From assembly GCA_041399065.1 (NCBI GenBank), contig JAWKTN010000001.1, positions 992,001 to 1,056,000 on the forward strand: a stretch of DNA of 64,000 nt, in the 5' to 3' direction. Positions within the stretch are counted from its first letter, which is position 1, and every line of letters starts with the position of its first letter. Below, in pieces: positions 10,801 to 18,688 of this stretch. The stretch comes from JAGQPD01 sp020426865. Lineage in GTDB: Bacteria > Planctomycetota > Planctomycetia > Pirellulales > Pirellulaceae. Under the pieces are notes generated by a model, which had not been told where the DNA came from, searched no databases, and was given only the letters and a program-made list of their open reading frames with translations. The position numbers were made by a program, and so were the translations under genes.

Positions 10801-11185
10801 AAGGTCCTTCCAACAAAACCTTTATCGCAACTTTACGCTTGGTACCTTCTTGAATGGCTAGGTAGACCACACCTTGGCCGCCACGGTGCAGTTCTTCGAG
10901 GATGTGGTAACCGGGAATGGAAACGGCCGGCGACGAACCACGCGGCGAATCCCAATTCAACGGCGAAGTCTCAAGATCGCAACTTGGCCGAAAAGAGCTG
11001 AGTAAGGATTCCACTTCCCCACGAATGAAGCTGTCTTCGTCACAGTTAACGTCGAGGAATCTCGCCCGCTCTTCGTCGGGAAGCTCAACGGCCTCACTAA
11101 AAATCGCTTGAATTCGCTTCCACTGATTCTGTTCGCTGGTCATGAGCTCATCAGACGCTGGCTTCACTTGCGAGCCCTTGGCCAT
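7895..11185 (-). CDS. Membrane-anchored Ser/Thr protein kinase with C-terminal WD40 propeller
   Basis: 1096 residues. Residues ~21-65 are the planctomycete helical N-terminal module. The kinase domain (~94-360) has the Gly loop RGGQGVVY (101-108), Lys122 in VAIKVL, catalytic HRDLKPTN (213-220), DFGLA (233-237) and the activation-segment MSPEQ (262-266), so it should be active. A hydrophobic segment at ~383-408 is a likely single membrane span. From ~500 to the end run about fourteen WD40-type repeats with repeated W-SPDG / VWD phrases, forming one or two beta-propellers. A second ATG, at codon 15, could be the true start. The gene faces the ECF sigma gene tail to tail. Substrates are unknown; the propeller probably senses or scaffolds partners. 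Confidence 0.95.
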   Translation of the reverse strand: MAKGSQVKPASDELMTSEQNQWKRIQAIFSEAVELPDEERARFLDVNCDEDSFIRGEVESLLSSFRPSCDLETSPLNWDSPRGSSPAVSIPGYHILEELHRGGQGVVYLAIQEGTKRKVAIKVLLEGPFAGPSSKRRFEREIELVGQLRHPGIVAVFDSGIAHGQYYYAMEYIRGRTLDEYVKTQALTTRLVMSVMSKVCHAVGYAHHRGVIHRDLKPTNIIVDDRGDPHILDFGLAKTGNEQNPSTMVSVTGQIIGTLAYMSPEQASGSADQVDMRSDVYALGVVLHELLSGQLPYNLDSSLAENLVTIQQVEPRPLNRIDDRNNDEVATIVAKSLSKEKSRRYPTASALGDDIDRYLQGEPIEAKRDNTLYVLKKVLRRHLISTLVAASFVTIILASAIVAWSLYLRSVAASNAFQAERDKAEQRGVELRRSLYFAEMNLAGQASNEPGGIDRVEELVNRWPYGPDSLDLRGWEWFYLRSLSNREVAVVSLDELVWCVAISPSGEQILTGGASRLTGLWDVGGKPSHTRLATGRLPVRSVDWSNDGQWFAAGSTDRSVTVWDAQQRRVLHDLNHGGPVLTVAFHPSKPWLATGGNGGGCKVWNVHSGTLVHNIDQAGVLNSIRWSPAGQRIAFAGRESGIFHVCHLTIGADDVMAVEQRFQVAGHASGVFSVEWSPDGNRIASCDAGGSVKVWDASQGAECLPLWTSEYSSEVWNLRWSPNGDELVVVSEDGSVRILDAVNGRLKEDLLGHTSAVWGCCWSRDGQRVVTAGHDGTVRIWNSKHRYTNIHAFSESQTGFTSLDWSPDGSTLVTGGTHGEVMLWDADSGEKVKAFQGHEGELRSVSWSPDGSQFVSTGWDKTAIVWDTVSGNVKGRLLWHQETAKDSVAPVHCARWSPNSDYLATCGHATPVVVWNASTLGMQAKLDDVAPICNELDWHPSGEWLTIAGIDNVIRIWNPWTGQVRKPFVAHEARVLSVALSPSGDRLASASADGTVIIWDFATGTILHHLKDHVAGVLSVRWHPNGRQLATTSSDKTLRIWNAKYGVQALKIDAHTGPMEGLSWDPQGKRLATASWEGTIRIFDARLGYERSGLVD

Positions 11186-11456
11186 GCCTTCCCATCGGAC
11201 ACGTCAATGTGTCTCGTCAATTAATGGTGGGCCGGTCCATTGGCCGGAATCACTTAATATAGCGTACCCCGGCGCGCCTCTGGTTTCAACTCGCCGCTTC
11301 AGTCTGACATAGCCTTGTGGTGTAAGCCGGCACCGCCAGACGGTTGCGGACAGCAGTGCGACTGAGCTCGGCTCGCATAGTGGCATGGCTCGTCGGTTCT
11401 GAGTCTGCATCACCGATGACGATACGGCCATCGACGGCGGTCGTACCAACTTCTTC

Positions 11457-14165
11457 GTGTCTGTCGCCGAACCGCTGGAGCTCATCCGCGGCCAGGTCGT
11501 CTTTGAGGGCGACACGACCACAGCGGGGTCCCTGACGCTGCATGGTGGCGAGTTGATATTGAGCGGCTCGCCACTCGACGCTCCGATCGTGCTGGCCAAC
11601 GATGGAGGTAGCCCACTGCTTCGCGGCACAACCTTTGAAGTCCGTGGCACGCCCCTTCGCGGCGGTGTAACGGGCTCGGGCGACCTGTTGTTGGCGGGGG
11701 GATTTACAGTGGACAATTTGCCGCTTTCCCAGGACGGTGCGTTGCGGATCACCGATCCAACCAACTCGGGTGGCGGCTCGGTAACCCTGGACATTGCCAA
11801 CGGCTACACGGGCAAGACGATCGTTGAGGTCGGCAGATTGATTGTCAATCATGTCGGATCACTCGGCAGCGACACTTCACCCGTCGAGGTAAAGGGCCAA
11901 GGAACGCTGGTCCTAAATGCTTCATCGACACGGGATCTTCGCGTCGATGGAATTCTGCCGTGGGTGTTGGCGCAAAACCACAGCGTATTCGGCGCCCGTG
12001 GGATTGGATTCGGGACGTTGTCCGACAACGGTACGATCACGACGTTGGCGGACTATGTCACCGACATAAATACGGCCGCGGCCAATGACCACGTGGAAAT
12101 TGGATCGACGAATCTGATCTTGAATGCGGATTTGCAGATCGCGTCGTTGACTTTCGATATCCCAGGCGGTCCACTGGACTTGGGAGGCCACACATTGAAT
12201 TTGGCCAGTGGGGGTCTCTTTCTGGGCGAAGGCGGTGTCATTCAAAATGGTTCGCTCACTGGTGGTGAGAGTGGTAAAAACGAAATCGTAGTTTGGGGCA
12301 GCGGACACATCTCTGCCGACATCACAGACAATTCGCGTGGCCCCGTCAGCATTACATTTGCTTCTGGAACAAGCAAAGAGATTAGCGGGTCCAATACGTA
12401 CTCGGGCACGACCCACGTCGCAGAAACTCACCTTATCGTCGCTACCGCGAATGCATTACCGGTTAATTCCGATCTTCACATCGTGGGCGGCAAAGTGCAA
12501 TTGCCCGTTGGACAGACGACACCAACGGTGCTGCGCGCGATCCGCGTCGCGGAAGGAGGAAAACTCGAGGTGCAACAGCAGGGACGGAACGAACTTCAAT
12601 TTGACAGCATGCTCCTGGAGGAAGGGACCGTTCACCTCGACAGACTCATTGGTGACGGGTCGATCACCAAGACAACGTCGGGCGCGGCCAGTTTGATCCT
12701 CGGGTCGCCTACTCCGACTTACAACGGAACCATTACGATCGAAGACGGGAGGTTGGAAGTCTTCGGCGGGAACAACGCTCGTTTCATGGTCAATGGCGGA
12801 AAGCTAGTCACCTGGGACACTAGCAGTACTATCGCATTGGCGGGCGGCGATCTGCAAACTCGTGGCCTGCACGGCAGCGTCGAGATTACGGCACCCGCAC
12901 GATTGCTGTTGGACCTTGACCCCAATTCGATGAGTAGTGTTATCGATGGGACGCTTGTCGGTGACGGATCGTTGACGATTACGCGCGCCGTTCCCGTTTC
13001 AACTAGCGAGTTGGCATCGCGGCATGTCCACAGTATCACAGGTGACAATTCGGCTTTTTCCGGCGACGTCAATATTGCGTCCGTCGCAATTATGGCCCGG
13101 ACCTCGACCGCACTCGGGACCGGCCATATCAACGTATTGCCTGATGGTGTGCTGTCATTTTGGGGCCCTGGCGGAGATACCGCCGCTGATCGCCTCGCCA
13201 TCCAGAACAATATCTCGTTGGCAGGCGGGCAACTCGTCGGAGATAGCAACGCCCCGCCTCAATTCTTGCACGGTGAACTGCACGTATCGGGGATGTCGCG
13301 CATTGGAAATGTGCAGGTTCTCGGCGACACGTATTTGTCTGATGGCTCACGGTTGTCGTCAGTAACGAAAGATGTAACTCAGTACGTTGGCGACTTATGG
13401 ATTGGTGGCCACGCAGAACTCGAATACGGCAATGAGATCATCGCAGTCAATGCCTCCGATGTGCTCGTGGGAACAACCCAACTTTTGGGCACGATCCGGT
13501 CGAATGCCACGAACGCCGTATTGGACTTGATCGATCGTGGGCTGGATGAAGCGGTGATCGATGTTTCGCTCGACGTCCAATCGGGCCAATCGCTTTCGAT
13601 ATTGCACAACGGACAGTCAATGGACCTGCTGATAGCCGGCGGAGGAAAGCGAGTCAGCGGCGATGGTACGATCAACAACAATGTGACGGTGTCGGAAGGT
13701 GCCGCGATCACTCCTGGCAGCTCGGAAGGACTTTTGGCCATCGACGGGACGGTCTCGTTCGCAAACGGCGGTCGACTGTCGATCGAACTTGGAGGAGTTG
13801 ATCCTGGAATTCAATTCGGCGCATTGCAGGTGCTGGGGAACGTGTCTCTCAATGGCGGTTTGCTTGATGTGACGCTGTCGGACGGATTTGCCATTCAACC
13901 CGATGATACGTTCGAGATTCTGACAGGGATGCGCATCGATGGACAATTCGCAAATGCGACCGATTCGGTCGTGGCGGGGCAATTCGAGTTCACGGTGCAA
14001 TACCTGCCGACGAGCATCGTGCTCGGCGACGCGAGAATCGTTCCAGAATCAAGCTTCCACCCCTGGACACTGGCACTGACCGCCGTCATCTTGGCGCGCC
14101 GTTGGGCAGTGGCTTTCGCCCTTCGCGCGAGCGGACGAAAAGGCGTAGGGGAGCGAGTTGTTTAA
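11457..14165 (+). CDS. Autotransporter-type beta-strand-repeat surface protein, 5' end uncertain
   Basis: About 902 residues from a GTG at 11457; the frame is open back to a stop at 11400-11402, and no ATG or signal peptide lies in that stretch. The body has many Gly/Asn-rich strand repeats of the passenger-associated type, for example NTYSGTTHVAE, YNGTITIEDGRLEV and GSGDLLLAGG, predicting a right-handed beta-helix. The C-terminus has a PEP-like sequence (VPESS), a hydrophobic stretch and Arg-rich residues, resembling a PEP-CTERM sorting tail. The missing export signal suggests the 5' end is truncated or frameshifted, so this may be a pseudogene remnant of a larger surface protein. The minus-strand ORFs here are shadows. 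Confidence 0.75.
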   Translation: MSVAEPLELIRGQVVFEGDTTTAGSLTLHGGELILSGSPLDAPIVLANDGGSPLLRGTTFEVRGTPLRGGVTGSGDLLLAGGFTVDNLPLSQDGALRITDPTNSGGGSVTLDIANGYTGKTIVEVGRLIVNHVGSLGSDTSPVEVKGQGTLVLNASSTRDLRVDGILPWVLAQNHSVFGARGIGFGTLSDNGTITTLADYVTDINTAAANDHVEIGSTNLILNADLQIASLTFDIPGGPLDLGGHTLNLASGGLFLGEGGVIQNGSLTGGESGKNEIVVWGSGHISADITDNSRGPVSITFASGTSKEISGSNTYSGTTHVAETHLIVATANALPVNSDLHIVGGKVQLPVGQTTPTVLRAIRVAEGGKLEVQQQGRNELQFDSMLLEEGTVHLDRLIGDGSITKTTSGAASLILGSPTPTYNGTITIEDGRLEVFGGNNARFMVNGGKLVTWDTSSTIALAGGDLQTRGLHGSVEITAPARLLLDLDPNSMSSVIDGTLVGDGSLTITRAVPVSTSELASRHVHSITGDNSAFSGDVNIASVAIMARTSTALGTGHINVLPDGVLSFWGPGGDTAADRLAIQNNISLAGGQLVGDSNAPPQFLHGELHVSGMSRIGNVQVLGDTYLSDGSRLSSVTKDVTQYVGDLWIGGHAELEYGNEIIAVNASDVLVGTTQLLGTIRSNATNAVLDLIDRGLDEAVIDVSLDVQSGQSLSILHNGQSMDLLIAGGGKRVSGDGTINNNVTVSEGAAITPGSSEGLLAIDGTVSFANGGRLSIELGGVDPGIQFGALQVLGNVSLNGGLLDVTLSDGFAIQPDDTFEILTGMRIDGQFANATDSVVAGQFEFTVQYLPTSIVLGDARIVPESSFHPWTLALTAVILARRWAVAFALRASGRKGVGERVV

Positions 14166-14201
14166 CACGAGTACGGCACCCAAGCCCTAACGCGACGAAT
14201 T

Positions 14202-14259
14202 GCCTTAATAAACACGCCGTCCGCTTGCCGTGGTGACAAGCACGTTGTGTCATTAAGGC
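14202..14259 (+). terminator. Inverted repeat downstream of the beta-strand-repeat gene
   Basis: GCCTTAAT at 14202 is exactly complementary to ATTAAGGC ending at 14259, enclosing an inner CTTG/CAAG pair. It begins 36 bases after the stop at 14165. There is no T-tract, so a rho-independent terminator is only one possibility. Confidence 0.4.
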
Positions 14260-14289
14260 GAACCATTTATGCGGATGGTCGGCTCAGCT

Positions 14290-14359
14290 GGCCAATACCT
14301 CGAACCATAAAGTATTCAGCAGGCGTTTGGAAGGCCAATACCTCGAACCATAAAGTATC
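14290..14359. repeat. Two copies of the dispersed 23-bp hairpin element (copies A1, A2)
   Basis: Copies at 14294-14316 and 14337-14359 share the core ATACCTCGAACCATAAAGTA and a GGCC prefix, with a period of 43 bases. Read on the minus strand, each can form a 7-bp stem (AATACTT with AGGTATT, one G-U) around a loop ending GGTTCG. Related copies lie at 26917, 32200, 54711 and 54754. All are intergenic and near gene 3' ends. Confidence 0.8.
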
Positions 14360-14415
14360 ATACCGCCGGACATATTGGAACCACGTGCTGACCGTCAGCT
14401 GAAACGTGCCCCGCG

Positions 14416-14679
14416 ATGGAACGCGAGCTTGCGTTTGTCGATAAGGATCCACGTCGGTTGGCGTCTAGCTTCATGTCAAACGAACGAGCCGGACAATCGC
14501 TGCAACCGGCGGCGCTGGTGAACGAGACCTATCCTCAGCTGTTTGGCATCAATCCTACGCACGGGGAAGCTCCCGGGAGGCGCCTGGAGAATCGACGAAA
14601 CTTTTTTGGAGCCGCTGCGGAGGCCATCCGTCCGCGCGCGAACGTCGTGGTTTTAGTGCCGGTGGCCAGTGCCGACTGA
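14416..14679 (+). pseudogene. Relic of an ECF sigma factor, region 2 only
   Basis: The translation keeps scattered phrases of the planctomycete ECF family: PRRLASSFMSNERAGQS, LQPAALVNETY and FFGAAAEAIRP. These match the ELRRLAA...GQTLQATALVHEAYIRL...HFFAAAAKAMR pattern of the intact sigma gene at 6852-7418. Region 4 is missing and the tail is unrelated sequence. The ORF is best read as a decayed copy. The stretch from 14680 to the next gene at 14853 holds no recognisable feature. Confidence 0.65.
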
Positions 14680-14852
14680 TTTCCCAGCCGACGTGATCCG
14701 CTGATTCTTGCAGAAACGCGGAGACACGGTGCGGGCCGCCGTGGCACCGTGGCAGTGACAACGGTATTGATATTGCGGCATTTCCGAGTCATCGCTATCC
14801 TGGCGCCCCGAAATCTTGACCGAACCGGTGAGTGCCAAAAAGGGGCAGCTTG

Positions 14853-16514
14853 ATGACGCTCAAATATGTTCTACTATGCGGCAGCTGCGCAATCCTAATC
14901 GCAGGTGACGCCTCAGCTCAAATTGTCTTCCGAGGCGATCTGAACCGCCACGTTCGCGGACTATGGCTCAATGCCAATGACGGAACCGTAGAAGTCTATG
15001 GCCAACAGGACTCGCTCGATATCGACGAAGATGGCCACGCTGATCTTCGCTTCGAGCACGAATACGTGCACGCCGTGCAGCCCGCCCCTGCGGCTGCGGT
15101 GCCATACGTGGCGAGCGCCATCGCCGGTTTGAGCGATATTCGGCAACGCATTCCATTGCTAACAAGCTTTGCGATGAGTGCCGCGAATACTGGCGTCAAT
15201 GACGGCGACTTCGTCGCGGCCATTCAGGCCGCAGTCGACAATACTCTGGATGACATGGACAGAATTGCACACACGGTACAGTACAACGATCACAAGCTAC
15301 TGGACGGAAGCTCTGGAGTCGTTGCTGAAGTCGACACCAACTCGGCCTATGTCGTGCATACGGGAGCAGCAGCGACGCCTGGCGTGTATCCGTTGCAAAC
15401 CATTCATCCCGCCGAACGCGCCGTCGTCAACGCGATTACCACTCAAACGCGAGTTCTCGCCGAAGACGAAATCCTCACTATCAACGGAATCAACATCACA
15501 CTCTCGGCGGGACTTTCTCCAACGGACATCGCCAATAGACTCAATGAATTCACTCAACTGACCGGTGCATACGCGAGACTTCCAAGCAAGACAATGCCTC
15601 TGCAACTGGCGACAGTTGATAGTGGCACGTCGCTAGCTCAGCTCAGTGTCGTCTCCAATAGAGCGGCAGCCGATAACTCAAGTGGATTCGGTACGACGCT
15701 ACTGACAGATGTCGGGAGTAACGCACAGGTTTCCGTGGGACCGCAGATCATCGATGGTGATGGAAACGCCATTTCGATCCATGATGGACCACTCGCAGGA
15801 ACGAAGTTGTTTCTAGATTTCTTCGAGCCAGATGGTTACATTAAGACACAAACAGGGCACATTGGCAACATTGTGGTCAACGACCAGTCCCTTGAGTTCG
15901 AATACCGGTCCGGTGCAATCGCCCGAATCAGCTTTCCGAATGCCGACACAGATTCACTTGGCTTCGTGGATGGACTCGAATCGTCAGGCCCCTTGGGAAG
16001 CATCGCTGTAACGTCCCACCTTCGGGCCCAACAGGCGATTTCCGTCATCAAGGCAGCTGATTGGGAAATCTCTGCCGAAATCGACCGACTGCGTGCCCTA
16101 CAATTTGGAGCAGCAGTCAGTCACAACGCATTGGAAACCTTGTCGGGCTCGCAATTCATGGTCCACTCAATTGGTTCGCCGCTTTTGGAGACCGGCCAGA
16201 TGATTGGTCCTCAATCCGATTTCACCGATAACCCCCTCTCGCTCCCTCCCAATGTCCAAGGATATCTCGGCGTTCGTCTGCCTGATGACCGGTATGGCTG
16301 GCTTCGGATTGGCACGGACCACGACCGCGGCATCTTGGTCTACGACGCTGCGTGGCAGCAGACTCCGGGCCAGGCCATTTCAGCAGGTAGCGTTCCCGAA
16401 CCGGCGTCGCGGTACTCCATTGGATTGGCGGTACTTGTCGGAACATTCGTCGCTGGGGCGAGACGTCGTCGATGCTCGCCCCGCGAGGGTTCGCCAGCGG
16501 TTCCTGTCGTATGA
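14853..16514 (+). CDS. Secreted PEP-CTERM protein with an embedded flagellin-like core
   Basis: 553 residues from the ATG at 14853 (AGGGG 8 bases upstream; a GTG at 14832 is a weaker alternative). Residues 1-22 form a Sec signal peptide ending ASAQ. Residues ~92-155 read like the flagellin N-terminal D1 helix region, with SFAMSAANTG, DDMDRIAHTVQYND and HKLLDGS. Residues ~204-241 match a flagellin hook-IN motif (EDEILTINGINITLS, then LTGAYA). Residues ~378-430 resemble the flagellin C-terminal D1 helix (AVTSHLRAQQAISVIKA ... NALETL). The rest matches the planctomycete PEP-CTERM scaffold: YLGVRLPDDRYGWLRI, then VPEPAS, a hydrophobic stretch and RRRR. Flagellins normally use the type III route, so a Sec signal and sorting tail are unexpected. 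Role unknown; a surface filament or coat subunit is inferred. Confidence 0.8.
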   Translation: MTLKYVLLCGSCAILIAGDASAQIVFRGDLNRHVRGLWLNANDGTVEVYGQQDSLDIDEDGHADLRFEHEYVHAVQPAPAAAVPYVASAIAGLSDIRQRIPLLTSFAMSAANTGVNDGDFVAAIQAAVDNTLDDMDRIAHTVQYNDHKLLDGSSGVVAEVDTNSAYVVHTGAAATPGVYPLQTIHPAERAVVNAITTQTRVLAEDEILTINGINITLSAGLSPTDIANRLNEFTQLTGAYARLPSKTMPLQLATVDSGTSLAQLSVVSNRAAADNSSGFGTTLLTDVGSNAQVSVGPQIIDGDGNAISIHDGPLAGTKLFLDFFEPDGYIKTQTGHIGNIVVNDQSLEFEYRSGAIARISFPNADTDSLGFVDGLESSGPLGSIAVTSHLRAQQAISVIKAADWEISAEIDRLRALQFGAAVSHNALETLSGSQFMVHSIGSPLLETGQMIGPQSDFTDNPLSLPPNVQGYLGVRLPDDRYGWLRIGTDHDRGILVYDAAWQQTPGQAISAGSVPEPASRYSIGLAVLVGTFVAGARRRRCSPREGSPAVPVV

Positions 16515-16544
16515 ACTTATTCGATTCGTATGCTCCTCGCGGAT

Positions 16545-16578
16545 GGGGCATTTTGCCCCAACTGTGGCAAAATGCCCC
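16545..16578. terminator. Perfect 13-bp hairpin between convergent genes
   Basis: GGGGCATTTTGCC pairs perfectly with GGCAAAATGCCCC around an 8-base loop. It lies 30 bases after the flagellin-like gene stop and 66 bases before the stop of the opposing methyltransferase, an ideal place for a bidirectional terminator. No T-run follows on either strand. Confidence 0.65.
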
Positions 16579-16644
16579 ACGTGCCGATCGGTCCGGGGCG
16601 ACAAGGACACAGAGTCCTTGGGCCGCGATCGGTTTCCGCAAAGA

Positions 16645-17289
16645 TCAATTTGTCGCCACGACAATAGCAACCGGCATCGTGAACAATGACATGCGCTCCC
16701 GTTGGGCGACTGCAAATCCGGCATCACCGACCAGTTTCTCAAGCGGAATCGGCTGGCAATCGACGATGTGGGGAAAATGCGTGTGCATCCAGAGGTAGCT
16801 GCGTTCGAGGACGCTCTCGTTCTCGCCCGGCTCGACGCTTGCCATGCTGACAATACCGATGCGGCCACCGGTCTTCAGCACGCGGCGGCATTCGGCCAAA
16901 ACGAATGGAATGGTATCCAAAGGGAAGAGCTCCAAGGTAAAACTCATCGTTACCACATCGAACATTCCCGCGTCAAGCGGCAGCGGCGGCACTTCGCCGA
17001 CACGGAGGTCCACACGATCGGTCATGCCAGCTTCAGACAAGCGGTTTGCTGATACATCGCGCATCCCAGAAGAAATATCGATGCCATACACACGTCCTTC
17101 GTCGCCGACCGCACTGGCGAGCTGCACGAGCGTATGCCCGGTACCGTAACCGATTTCGAGCACGGATTCCCCCGACTGAACATTGAGTAACTCCAATCCA
17201 CGTTCGCGAGCTTGGTGTTCCCCGCCGTCGGCAATCAAGTCATAGACATGACTGATACGGTCGTAAAATTGTTGCGTGAGATTGACCAT
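16645..17289 (-). CDS. Class I SAM-dependent methyltransferase (UbiE-like)
   Basis: 214 residues. The SAM-binding motif I is VLEIGYGTGHTLVQLA, followed by the acidic GRVYGIDISSGM strand, VPPLPLDAGMFDVVTMSF as motif II, and RRVLKTGGRIGIVSM as motif III. A GAAGGA ribosome-binding site lies 8 bases before the ATG. The family includes ubiquinone/menaquinone and many small-molecule methyltransferases; the acceptor cannot be told from sequence. It stands alone. Confidence 0.88.
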   Translation of the reverse strand: MVNLTQQFYDRISHVYDLIADGGEHQARERGLELLNVQSGESVLEIGYGTGHTLVQLASAVGDEGRVYGIDISSGMRDVSANRLSEAGMTDRVDLRVGEVPPLPLDAGMFDVVTMSFTLELFPLDTIPFVLAECRRVLKTGGRIGIVSMASVEPGENESVLERSYLWMHTHFPHIVDCQPIPLEKLVGDAGFAVAQRERMSLFTMPVAIVVATN

Positions 17290-17649
17290 TTTTCAGCTTC
17301 CTTCGTGCAAGCGTCGGCATTTGCGGTGGCAGGTGTAGCGACTTGGCCTCAGAGAATTCTTTCCGGTAGATGCCGGGTTGCCGGGTACCCCGTGTCGCGC
17401 AATAGGCGTACCGCGGGTCGTCATTCTAACAGATTCGACGTCGCCTACGGCGATCGATGTTCAATCAGGGACAATCTTTATGAACGAAAGTCGTGACTTT
17501 CGGGGAGGGGCGATATAGAATTTTCGGCGATTCCAAACGGAAAACCCGTGTAAGAACCGGTACATTACGTCGACTAACTGATCGCCACGTCGTAAGTTGG
17601 CCTTACGTTCGTCTCATTCGGAACTGGCTGGTAGATTGGAGAAAACCAC
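17290..17649. other. Intergenic region with one small palindrome
   Basis: This gap of about 360 bases between divergent genes should hold both promoters. An 8-bp palindrome CGAAAGTC-GT-GACTTTCG lies at 17486-17503 and could be an operator. I see no ORF with coding character. Confidence 0.45.
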
Positions 17650-18651
17650 ATGAAATACTTGTGTTTCAAGAAACGAACGCATCTCGCTTGGTTGCGAAGC
17701 GGTGGGACGATGCGTTTTGTCATCTTGATCGCGATGGCAACAGTATTGTTGGGCCCCCGCCCGGCCTGGGCATCTCGTGCGGCGTACGGCGTCCGTTTTG
17801 ACGCATCGTGGGGGATGGAAACACACCCCACGGCTACGCCACCGAATGCACATTTCTCGCCATTGATCGGCGGCACTCACCGGGAGGGCGGGCTATTCTG
17901 GCAACCGGGAGAGAACGCCTCACCAGGAATCGAACAGATGGCTGAAACCGGTGCCCGCTCGATGTTACAGAATGAGATCATGTCGGCCATCGATGCCGAG
18001 CAGGCCTATACGTTAATTCTAGGAGGCGGCACTGGGTCACCGGGATCGACGTCCACGCTGTTTGACATGGATAGCGAGTTCCCGTTGGTGTCGCTCGTTA
18101 CCATGGTCGCCCCTAGCCCCGACTGGTTCGTCGGTGTGAATAGCCTGGAGATGACGGATGAACAAGGACGCTGGCGACCGCGGGTCACCGTCGACTTGTT
18201 TGCCTACGACGCCGGCACTGACGACGGTCAAGCGTTCGTGTCACCCGACAGCGACTCGCAACCACCAGCACCGATTGCGCGCCTCGGTGATCCGTTTGCT
18301 CCCAACGATCCCGCATTAGGCAGCTTTACTTTCGACTTGGTGCGCCTCGTCGGCGATTATAATCGCGATCTATCCGTCGACGCAGCCGACTACACCGTTT
18401 TTAAGGACACGTTCGGTATGAGCGCGCCGGTTGGCTTTGGCGCGGATGGCAATGCGAACGGAACCGTTGACGCCGCTGACTACACGATATGGAGGGACAA
18501 TTTCGGTTCCGTCGCGTCGTCGCCTGACGCGGTCATAGCGTCCATTCCAGAGCCATCCTCGAAAATGCTCGCATTCGTCACAATGTGTGGATTCGCAATG
18601 TCGCCGATACGTCGCATTCGCGGATCTAGGATTCTAGGACGCACGTGCTGA
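17650..18651 (+). CDS. Exported spondin-domain protein with dockerin-like repeats and PEP-CTERM-like tail
   Basis: 333 residues; ATG at 17650 with GGAG 7 bases upstream. A second ATG at 17710 (MRFVILIAMATVLL) would give a cleaner signal peptide. Residues ~48-215 match a spondin-N domain: HPTATPPNAHFSPLIGGTH, FWQPGENASPGI, APSPDWFVGVNSLEM and YDAGTDDG. Then come two Ca-loop repeats of dockerin type (GDYNRDLSVDAADYTVFKD and GNANGTVDAADYTIWRDNF), followed by a PEPSS tail, a hydrophobic run and RRIRG. The predicted place is the outer envelope or matrix. Spondin domains bind matrix components in animals; the bacterial role is unknown. Confidence 0.88.
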   Translation: MKYLCFKKRTHLAWLRSGGTMRFVILIAMATVLLGPRPAWASRAAYGVRFDASWGMETHPTATPPNAHFSPLIGGTHREGGLFWQPGENASPGIEQMAETGARSMLQNEIMSAIDAEQAYTLILGGGTGSPGSTSTLFDMDSEFPLVSLVTMVAPSPDWFVGVNSLEMTDEQGRWRPRVTVDLFAYDAGTDDGQAFVSPDSDSQPPAPIARLGDPFAPNDPALGSFTFDLVRLVGDYNRDLSVDAADYTVFKDTFGMSAPVGFGADGNANGTVDAADYTIWRDNFGSVASSPDAVIASIPEPSSKMLAFVTMCGFAMSPIRRIRGSRILGRTC

Positions 18652-18688
18652 CTACGTCGGATCATCGTCATCACAGAAGATAGCCCGA

